A stretch of DNA of 5,347 bases from Bordetella parapertussis (GTDB taxonomy: Bacteria; Pseudomonadota; Gammaproteobacteria; Burkholderiales; SG8-41). Positions 1 to 4,872 of this stretch are shown here, piece by piece. The stretch lies in assembly GCA_945863085.1 (NCBI GenBank), contig CAMBCD010000203.1, positions 1 through 5,347 on the forward strand, read 5' to 3'. Every line of letters starts with the position of its first letter. Within the stretch, counting starts at the first letter, position 1. Under the pieces are notes generated by a model that saw nothing but the letters and a program-made list of their open reading frames with translations, did no database searches and had not been told where the DNA came from. Made by a program: the position numbers and the translations under genes.

Positions 1-1758
1 CAGCGGGTAATCGATGTACTGCGGATCGGTGGGGGTGCCGTTGTGCCAGTCGAAATATTCGGTCATGGCAAGACCGATGCCCTGGGCCACCGCGCCTTCG
101 ACCTGGCCCTGTGCAGCGGCAGGGTGAATCACGGTCCCGCAATCGACGACTGCGGAAATTTCCTTCAGCTCGACCACACCGGTGCCGCGATCGACTTCGA
201 CCTCGACTGCTTGCGCGGCAAAGTTGTAGGCGCCGGATTCATTGCCGTAACGGCTGTGGTCCGGGAATTCCGAAGGATTGTCCCAGTTGCCGACGCCGAC
301 GATGGCTTCGCCGCCGCGTTTGTAGATATTGGCACGCACCACGGTGCTAACCGGTTTGAACTCGCTTTCGGCGCCTTTTTTCGGTCCGATCTGGCCGTTG
401 ATGATGGTCAGGTCTTCGGCCGGCTTCTTGAATTGTTCTGCTGCTGCAGCCATCAGTTGTTTGTGTGCGGCCGCAGCGGCGAGTTTGACCGCATTGCCGG
501 CGACATAAGTCACGCGACTGGCCAGCGCACCCAGTGAATGCGGATGCACATCGGTGTCGGGGCGGGTGATATCCACGTCCTCGTATGGCATGCCGAGTTC
601 TTCGGCAGCGATCTGGCGCAGCACGGTCAGGGTGCCCTGGCCGATTTCGCCTTCGCCGGTGATGATGGTGGCGCGGCCGTCCTCATTGATGCGCACGATG
701 GCCGAACTGCCGTCCCAGTCGCCGAAACTGCGGCGGCCGTTGACGTGGATGCTGCAGCCCATGCCGAGGCCGCTGTTGGACTGCTTGTTCTTGCCCTTAT
801 TTTCCTTCTTCTTTTTCCACTGGATCAGGTCTGCCGCCTTGTCGATGCACTGGCGCAGCTCGCCACTGGTGATTTTGTGGTTGTGTGGCGAGACGTCACC
901 TTCCTCGACCGCATTCATGCGCAGCAGATCAACAACATCGATGTTCAGTTTTTCTGCGGCGAGATCCCAGGCCTGTTCAACCGCCCAGTCCGCCGACGGG
1001 TTGCCGAAACCGCCGCCGACCTCGGTCTGGATCACCCGCACCTGCGATTCCGGCACGCCGAGCGCGATGGCATAACGGCCGCGGGCGAGGAAGGGGGTCT
1101 GGGTGTTGCACCACATGGATACGCGGTTGTTGCTCCAGTGCGCAACGCAGCCGATGGTTTCGAGCGATGAATGCCACTGCCGGATCGAATCCCAGGTGCC
1201 TTCGACGATGACATCCGATGCCTTGAAGCCGGCATCGACTTCACCGCGTTCGAAGGCGAATTCATGGGCGACGTTGCCCGGCGTGTCGTCATGCACCAGC
1301 GCTGCGCCAGGCGCCATCGCTTCATCCAGCGAAAACACGCCCGGCAGTACTTCGTATTCGACGACGATGCGGTCCACCGCGGCGCGTGCGGTTTCCGGAT
1401 CGGTGGCAGCGACCGCGGCGACTTCATCGCCGACGTAACGCACCTTGCCGATGGCCAGTGGATAGAGGTCGGGGCGGAAGGCGCCCCATTTGCGTTTTGC
1501 CGTGTCCTCGCCGGTGACCACGGCCTTGACGCCGGGCATGCTGCGCGCGGCGCTGGTGTCTATGGACAGGATGCGTGCGTGCGGATGCGGGCTGCGCAGC
1601 ACGGCAGCGTGCAGCATGCCGGGCATGTGGATGTCGGCGACATATTGTGCGGCGCCGGTGACCTTGGGGATCGCGTCGGTGCGCGGCACATCCTTGCCGA
1701 CCACCAGCAGGCCGGATTCAAATTTGGGATCGCGCAGGTTTTTATGGCGGTTGTTCAT
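1..1758 (-). CDS. Molybdenum hydroxylase large (molybdopterin-binding) subunit, 3'-truncated by window, with internal in-frame deletion
   Basis: Reading from 1758 to the left edge gives 586 open codons with no stop; the C-terminus lies outside the window. The protein belongs to the xanthine dehydrogenase/CoxL/HcrA family, which binds the Mo-cytosine (or pterin) cofactor and hydroxylates or reduces aromatic, heterocyclic or aldehyde substrates. Family landmarks seen: KVTGAAQYVADI (about 33-44), LRSPHPHARI (55-64), the NTQTPF cofactor motif (218-223), VGGGFG (247-252), TGEGEIGQG (367-375), SRVTYVAGNAV (414-424) and VDCGTVIHP...GQVEGAVAQGIG (538-562). The segment normally separating GGGFGG from YRGFGNP is absent, so GGGFG runs straight into NPSADWAVEQ; see findings. 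A lysine-rich stretch occupies 315-325. The start overlaps the stop of the upstream [2Fe-2S] gene by 4 bp, implying translational coupling. The C-terminal GxKGxGE motif with the catalytic Glu would lie about 30-50 residues beyond the edge. The family is certain; substrate and activity are not. Confidence 0.93.
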   Translation of the reverse strand, partial: MNNRHKNLRDPKFESGLLVVGKDVPRTDAIPKVTGAAQYVADIHMPGMLHAAVLRSPHPHARILSIDTSAARSMPGVKAVVTGEDTAKRKWGAFRPDLYPLAIGKVRYVGDEVAAVAATDPETARAAVDRIVVEYEVLPGVFSLDEAMAPGAALVHDDTPGNVAHEFAFERGEVDAGFKASDVIVEGTWDSIRQWHSSLETIGCVAHWSNNRVSMWCNTQTPFLARGRYAIALGVPESQVRVIQTEVGGGFGNPSADWAVEQAWDLAAEKLNIDVVDLLRMNAVEEGDVSPHNHKITSGELRQCIDKAADLIQWKKKKENKGKNKQSNSGLGMGCSIHVNGRRSFGDWDGSSAIVRINEDGRATIITGEGEIGQGTLTVLRQIAAEELGMPYEDVDITRPDTDVHPHSLGALASRVTYVAGNAVKLAAAAAHKQLMAAAAEQFKKPAEDLTIINGQIGPKKGAESEFKPVSTVVRANIYKRGGEAIVGVGNWDNPSEFPDHSRYGNESGAYNFAAQAVEVEVDRGTGVVELKEISAVVDCGTVIHPAAAQGQVEGAVAQGIGLAMTEYFDWHNGTPTDPQYIDYPL

Positions 1759-2234
1759 GCCTTGTCCGCCTTTTTGATCAACGCCGCCGCTTCACGGTAG
1801 GCATCCATGATTTTCACGTAGCCGGTGCAGCGGCAATACACGCTGTCCGCACTCATGCGGATGTCCTCTTCGCTGGGGTTCGGGTTTTTTTCCAGCAGCG
1901 ATACGCATTGCATGACATGGCCCGGGATGCAGATGCCGCACTGCATTGCCGATTTGTTGACGAAGGCCTGTTGCACCGGGTGCAGAATGCCGGCTTCGTC
2001 CAGCCCTTCAATGGTGCGTACATTGGCGCCGTCGCACAAAGCAGCGAGTTGCAGGCAGGAAGACACCGGCGCGCCGTCGACGATGACAGTGCAGGTGCCG
2101 CAGGCGCCGATGCCGCAACCGTGTTTGGTGCCGGTGAGCTGCAGGTCTTCGCGTAATACATCGACCAGCAGGCGGTCGGGTGATTTCAGGTGTACTTCGG
2201 CAGGATCGCCGTTGAGCGTGAATTTGATCAGCAT
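1755..2234 (-). CDS. [2Fe-2S] small subunit of a molybdenum hydroxylase (CoxS/HcrC-like)
   Basis: A complete 159-residue protein, the usual length for this electron-transfer subunit. It carries two [2Fe-2S] clusters that pass electrons from the Mo site of the neighbouring large subunit. The N-terminal plant-ferredoxin-type domain has the ligands C40, C45, C48 and C60 in KHGCGIGACGTC and SSCL. The C-terminal helical domain has QCGIC (C99, C102) and CRC (C134, C136), with Q98 next to the cofactor-proximal cluster. All eight cysteines are present. QCGICIPGH differs slightly from the common QCGFCTPGM. The ATG at 2234 gives the standard N-terminus (MLIKFTLNG), although no clear Shine-Dalgarno precedes it. 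It is the first gene of its operon, and its TGA overlaps the ATG of the large subunit. The subfamily (CO, 4-hydroxybenzoyl-CoA, nicotinate, isoquinoline and so on) cannot be fixed from this protein alone. Confidence 0.95.
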   Translation of the reverse strand: MLIKFTLNGDPAEVHLKSPDRLLVDVLREDLQLTGTKHGCGIGACGTCTVIVDGAPVSSCLQLAALCDGANVRTIEGLDEAGILHPVQQAFVNKSAMQCGICIPGHVMQCVSLLEKNPNPSEEDIRMSADSVYCRCTGYVKIMDAYREAAALIKKADKA

Positions 2235-2296
2235 GCGGCGCGGTGCGGATATCCGGAAAATGGATGGAAGAATGGGGTAATGGGGGAAAGCGCGAA

Positions 2297-2302
2297 ATTA
2301 TA
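2297..2302 (-). promoter_or_regulatory. Candidate -10 box for the molybdenum hydroxylase operon
   Basis: The minus strand reads TATAAT, a perfect sigma-70 -10 hexamer, in an AT-rich patch of otherwise GC-rich DNA, 63 bp upstream of the [2Fe-2S] subunit start. A partial -35 (TTGTGA, 2318-2323 on the minus strand) lies 15 bp further upstream, a spacing shorter than optimal, so an activator may be needed. Predicted only. Confidence 0.45.
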
Positions 2303-2316
2303 AGCTACCGGGAGCG

Positions 2317-2335
2317 GTCACAAGCGCTTACTGAC
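2317..2335. promoter_or_regulatory. Candidate operator: imperfect dyad between divergent promoters
   Basis: GTCA and TGAC arms flank a perfect AAGCGCTT palindrome (2322-2329), with a one-base offset between the outer and inner symmetry axes. The element overlaps the candidate -35 region of the leftward promoter and ends just before the rightward -10 box, which is where a shared regulator would bind. No regulator gene is in the window, and short palindromes also arise by chance. Confidence 0.25.
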
Positions 2336-2337
2336 GC

Positions 2338-2343
2338 TATGAT
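2338..2343 (+). promoter_or_regulatory. Candidate -10 box for the small plus-strand gene
   Basis: TATGAT matches the sigma-70 -10 consensus at 5 of 6 positions, about 57 bp before the ATG at 2400. The best-spaced -35 (CGGTCA, 2315-2320, 17-bp spacer) is weak at 3 of 6. Confidence 0.3.
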
Positions 2344-2382
2344 GCCTCTGGCGGCAGGTGTGCCGTGCAGGCGCTGTTTGTG

Positions 2383-2391
2383 AAAAGGGGG
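2383..2391 (+). promoter_or_regulatory. Ribosome binding site deciding the start at 2400
   Basis: A purine run AAAAGGGGG ends 8 bases before the ATG at 2400. The alternative in-frame GTG at 2358 would add 14 residues (MCRAGAVCEKGVAT) unlike the rest of the protein, so 2400 is preferred. Confidence 0.6.
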
Positions 2392-2399
2392 TGGCCACG

Positions 2400-2657
2400 A
2401 TGCAGACCGAAAAAATTCAGGTGCGTGACACCGAAACCCGGCAGGTGATGGAAGTCGTGGTATTCAGCAAACGCGCGTCTGCGATCGAGGTGGTGATCGG
2501 GGCGGGTGTGCACAGCGTGAAGTGCACCCTGGCGCCGACGCGCAACGGCCAAGCCTACGCCGGTTCGGTGATGGGACGGGAAATCGTCTACGAGCGCAGC
2601 CGCGAACAGGTGCAGGCGGATATTGACCGGCTCAATCCCGGCTTGTATCAAAGATGA
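2400..2657 (+). CDS. Small conserved-type hypothetical protein, 85 aa
   Basis: This is the only credible plus-strand gene. It encodes 85 residues, soluble, with no signal peptide, membrane segment or cysteine-rich metal site (one Cys). The N-terminal two thirds alternates short polar and hydrophobic runs (QVMEVVVFS, AIEVVIGAG, HSVKCTLAP), suggesting a small beta-rich fold. The C-terminal end (YERSREQVQADIDRL) looks like an amphipathic helix. A start at GTG 2358 is possible but less likely. It is divergent from the molybdenum hydroxylase operon and convergent with the MAPEG gene, whose stop is 17 bp away. Codon use matches the neighbours. I recall similar unnamed proteins in Burkholderiales but cannot name a domain or function. 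That it is a real gene is supported by the ribosome binding site, codon use and a gene-sized gap in the minus-strand coding. Confidence 0.75.
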   Translation: MQTEKIQVRDTETRQVMEVVVFSKRASAIEVVIGAGVHSVKCTLAPTRNGQAYAGSVMGREIVYERSREQVQADIDRLNPGLYQR

Positions 2658-2659
2658 GC

Positions 2660-2686
2660 CGGCACTGATTTTCATCAGAAGAGCCG
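2660..2686. terminator. Weak bulged hairpin between convergent genes
   Basis: CGGC pairs with GCCG (2683-2686) and CTGAT pairs with ATCAG (2674-2678) around a TTTC loop, with an asymmetric internal bulge. It sits at the convergent 3' ends of the small plus-strand gene and the MAPEG gene. There is no proper U tract on either side, so it is at best a poor bidirectional terminator. Confidence 0.22.
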
Positions 2687-3058
2687 TTCCAGCAGCAGGT
2701 ACAGGCAGGCGGCAAGGATCACGCTGAAGGTCAGCACCATACCGGTGGTGCGGTAGCGGTAATTTTCCCGGACCTTGCTGACACCCCAGGCATGCAACAG
2801 GCGGCCTGAGAGCAATGCGATGGCGAGGGTGTGAATCAGCAACAAGGGCCCGCCTCCGGTTTCCACAAAATAAATCAGCAGCAGCGCCAGCGGTACGTAT
2901 TCCGCAAAATTGGCATGCACCCGCGCCGCGCGTTGCAGTTCGGCATGGCTACCGTCACCGACGCCGACGTGATAACGGCGGCGCAGGCGGATGGTGCGGA
3001 TGCTCAGCGCGACAAAAATCAGCGCGAGCAGTGCGGCATAGAGCGGGGTGACGGGCAT
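2675..3058 (-). CDS. MAPEG-family integral membrane protein
   Basis: A 127-residue, four-helix membrane protein of the usual MAPEG length. The eukaryotic relatives are microsomal glutathione transferases and eicosanoid synthases; bacterial members of this YecN-like type are mostly uncharacterised. Hydrophobic segments lie at about 5-20, 55-66, 71-88 and 106-123. The family signature is RAARVHANFAEYVPLALL (43-60), with N50, E53 and P56 in the expected positions, followed by GRLLHAWG (85-92) and RYRTTG (101-106). The basic loop RTIRLRRRYHVG after helix 1 is typical. The gene begins 4 bp after the stop of the methyltransferase gene and has no clear Shine-Dalgarno of its own, so it is probably translated by coupling. 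It is the last gene of the operon. Glutathione-dependent activity is a family possibility and is not shown here. Confidence 0.9.
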   Translation of the reverse strand: MPVTPLYAALLALIFVALSIRTIRLRRRYHVGVGDGSHAELQRAARVHANFAEYVPLALLLIYFVETGGGPLLLIHTLAIALLSGRLLHAWGVSKVRENYRYRTTGMVLTFSVILAACLYLLLERLF

Positions 3059-3062
3059 AAGC

Positions 3063-3890
3063 TTATTGCGGTTTGCGAAACTTCAGTGTCATGCGGTCAC
3101 TTTCGCCGATCGCGCCGTATTTTTCCGGATCGATGCGGCCGCGCATCATCGGCGGCAGCGTCCATACGCCGTTGGGATGCTCAGTGGTGTCCAGCGGGTT
3201 GGCATTGATCTCGGATTTTTCGGCCAGCCTGAATCCGGCCTTTTCGGCGAGCCCGATGACGTAGGCCTCGGTCATGTAACCGGTTTTCACCATGCGTTCG
3301 AACGGCGTGCCGGGCCTGGCGCGATGTTCAACCACACCGAGTATGCCGCCGGGTTTCAGCGCGTCAAAAAAAGCCCGGAAGGCCGCCTGGTCGGATTGCT
3401 GGCTGCTCCAGTTGTGGACATTGCGGAAGGTCAGCACCAGGTCAACGCTGCCTGCGGGTGCAATTGCCAGATAGTCAGGCGGGCCGAAGGCGGTAAACAC
3501 CGGTTTGCCGTAGAGCGCCGCTTGCTGTGCAATGGTGGCTTGCAGCTTTTCGCGGGCAGTGCGCTGCCAGCCGGCAATTTTCGGATTTTCAATGGCGTAA
3601 TGCGCCAGATAATATTTGCCGCGTTCGCGCAGCACCGGACCGAGGATTTCCGAGTACCAGCCGCCGCCGGGCCAGATTTCGACCACGGTCATGTCCGGAC
3701 GCAGGCCGAAAAACAGCAGTGTTTCGCGCGGATGGCGGTATTTGTCGCGCAGCCGGTTGGCCTCGCTACGGTGCTCGCCGGAGATTGCCCGGTCGAGCAG
3801 CGGGTCGGTACTGTCCTGTGCGCTAGCCGCGAACGCTGCGAAAAGCGCGATGCATGTTGCAAGGAGACCGATCCTGTGACGCCATGGCAT
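3063..3890 (-). CDS. Exported predicted SAM-dependent methyltransferase (COG4798-like)
   Basis: The protein is 275 residues from the ATG at 3890. An upstream in-frame ATG at 4034 would overlap the preceding gene and add a non-conserved arginine-rich tail; 3890 has a good AGGAG at 3897-3901 and immediately yields a signal peptide. That peptide is PWRHR, a hydrophobic core at 7-22, and a probable cleavage site after ASA (22-24). The mature part has a Rossmann-type methyltransferase layout. The SAM-binding motif I is VVEIWPGGGWYSEIL (69-83), followed by DLVLTFRNVHNW (150-161) and LKPGGILGVVEHRA (178-191). The lead-in RDKYRHPRETLLFFGL (48-63) is characteristic of the predicted methyltransferases grouped in COG4798. 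The substrate is unknown. A secreted methyltransferase fold is odd because SAM is cytoplasmic. It lies 43 bp after the dehydrogenase gene and 4 bp before the MAPEG gene, in the same operon. Confidence 0.88.
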   Translation of the reverse strand: MPWRHRIGLLATCIALFAAFAASAQDSTDPLLDRAISGEHRSEANRLRDKYRHPRETLLFFGLRPDMTVVEIWPGGGWYSEILGPVLRERGKYYLAHYAIENPKIAGWQRTAREKLQATIAQQAALYGKPVFTAFGPPDYLAIAPAGSVDLVLTFRNVHNWSSQQSDQAAFRAFFDALKPGGILGVVEHRARPGTPFERMVKTGYMTEAYVIGLAEKAGFRLAEKSEINANPLDTTEHPNGVWTLPPMMRGRIDPEKYGAIGESDRMTLKFRKPQ

Positions 3891-3896
3891 GTCATG

Positions 3897-3901
3897 CTCC
3901 T
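3897..3901 (-). promoter_or_regulatory. Ribosome binding site deciding the methyltransferase start
   Basis: The minus strand reads AGGAG, 6 bases before the ATG at 3890. It supports the signal-peptide start over the longer upstream in-frame start at 4034. Confidence 0.7.
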
Positions 3902-3933
3902 GCGGACGCCAGGCCCGCGCGATTGTTCCGATT

Positions 3934-4854
3934 TTAGCCGTCTTTCTGCAGCACGTCCTGGATCTCCGCCGCGGGCACCTTGATTTCGACGCCGGCGCGT
4001 TCCTCCTGCAACAACATCGAGACCCGAGAATCACGATCGGCCCAGCCGCGGTTCAGCGCTTCGGTCATGTCGGCGTGGGCGAGGTTGGCAATACGCATCG
4101 GTACCCCGAGTTCGCGGCCGAGTTCGGTGGCCAGCGTGACGTCCTTCAACGCGAGTTTCAGCGCAAAGTCCGGGGGATCAAAGCTGCCCTGCAGGAATTG
4201 CCGGCCCAGCCGGTCGAAGGTGCGCTGGCGGCCCAGCGAACACTGGCGCACGGCGGCCCACAGCGCCAGCGGGTCAACACCGGCCTTGACGCCGACGGTG
4301 AACACTTCGGCGAGTGCAGTCTGGATCGCGTAACCGGCGCAGTTGTGCACGAGTTTGGCGACGGTGCCGGCACCGATGGGGCCGATGTAAATCACCTGGT
4401 CACCGATCGCATCGAGCACCTTGCGCTTGTCGTTGAAGACTTTTTCATCACCACCGACCAGCAGCGCCATCTTGCCCGACTTGGCGCCATGCGGTCCGCC
4501 CGACACCGGTGCGTCGAGCATGCTGATGCCGTGTTCCGCGCAACGTGCAGACAGTGAACGCACGACGGTCGGTGAATTGGTGGTGAGGTCGAACCACACC
4601 CCGCCGCGTTTCATCGATGCCATCAGGTCGGTGCCGACGGCTTCGGCTTCCTTGGGGCCGGGCAGCGATGTCAGCACCACGTCCACAACCTTGCCCAGGG
4701 ACTTCACGTCGGCGGCCCAGGTCGCACCTGCCGCGAGTTGCGGCTTGGCTGCGGCTTCGCGCATGTCGTGCACGACCAGGTCAAACCCCGCCTTGCGCAG
4801 GTTGAGTGCCATGGATCCGCCCATGGTACCGAGTCCGATGAATCCGACTTTCAT
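3934..4854 (-). CDS. NAD(P)-dependent beta-hydroxyacid dehydrogenase (3-hydroxyisobutyrate dehydrogenase family)
   Basis: A complete 306-residue cytoplasmic enzyme of the family that oxidises beta-hydroxyacids such as 3-hydroxyisobutyrate, or reduces tartronate semialdehyde or 2-formylglutarate. The N-terminal Rossmann domain starts with GFIGLGTMGGSMA (4-16). Asp30 at the end of the second strand favours NAD over NADP. The substrate-binding signature DAPVSGGPHGAKSG is at 114-127. GAGTVAKLVHN (161-171) contains the expected catalytic Lys167 and Asn171. The C-terminal helical domain includes the LALKDVTLA segment typical of the family. A strong Shine-Dalgarno (AGGAGG, 4861-4866) precedes the ATG by 6 bases. 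The gene follows the FAD monooxygenase by 18 bp and precedes the methyltransferase by 43 bp. The order next to a ring hydroxylase suggests a catabolic role downstream of ring opening, but the exact substrate cannot be assigned. Confidence 0.95.
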   Translation of the reverse strand: MKVGFIGLGTMGGSMALNLRKAGFDLVVHDMREAAAKPQLAAGATWAADVKSLGKVVDVVLTSLPGPKEAEAVGTDLMASMKRGGVWFDLTTNSPTVVRSLSARCAEHGISMLDAPVSGGPHGAKSGKMALLVGGDEKVFNDKRKVLDAIGDQVIYIGPIGAGTVAKLVHNCAGYAIQTALAEVFTVGVKAGVDPLALWAAVRQCSLGRQRTFDRLGRQFLQGSFDPPDFALKLALKDVTLATELGRELGVPMRIANLAHADMTEALNRGWADRDSRVSMLLQEERAGVEIKVPAAEIQDVLQKDG

Positions 4855-4872
4855 TGTTGTTCCTCCTGTTGT

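Noticed and set aside
990..1020. Frameshift or stop codon at the deletion joint of the large subunit
   Set aside because: The reading frame is continuous from 1758 to 1 with no stop and with conserved motifs on both sides, so the lesion is an in-frame loss and the gene was not called a pseudogene.
1032..1427. 131-residue minus-strand open frame within the large subunit
   Set aside because: It is out of frame with the real gene, which is open across the same stretch with conserved sequence; its arginine/serine/proline-rich product is a typical frame shadow.
43..1800. Three long plus-strand open frames (43-537, 538-1170, 1171-1800) tiling the region end to end
   Set aside because: They are antisense to the molybdenum hydroxylase genes, whose minus-strand translation shows all family motifs. 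The plus-strand products have no recognisable motif; the open frames are a by-product of GC-rich codon use.
3048..3983. 311-residue plus-strand open frame
   Set aside because: It is antisense to the methyltransferase gene, which has a signal peptide, methyltransferase motifs and a good ribosome binding site. The plus-strand product has no coherent domain.
3891..4034. 48-residue N-terminal extension of the methyltransferase (start at 4034)
   Set aside because: It overlaps the 3' end of the dehydrogenase gene, is Arg/Cys-rich and would bury the signal peptide; the start at 3890 has its own AGGAG.
3889..4557. 222-residue plus-strand open frame
   Set aside because: It lies antisense to the complete beta-hydroxyacid dehydrogenase and has no ribosome binding site or domain signature.
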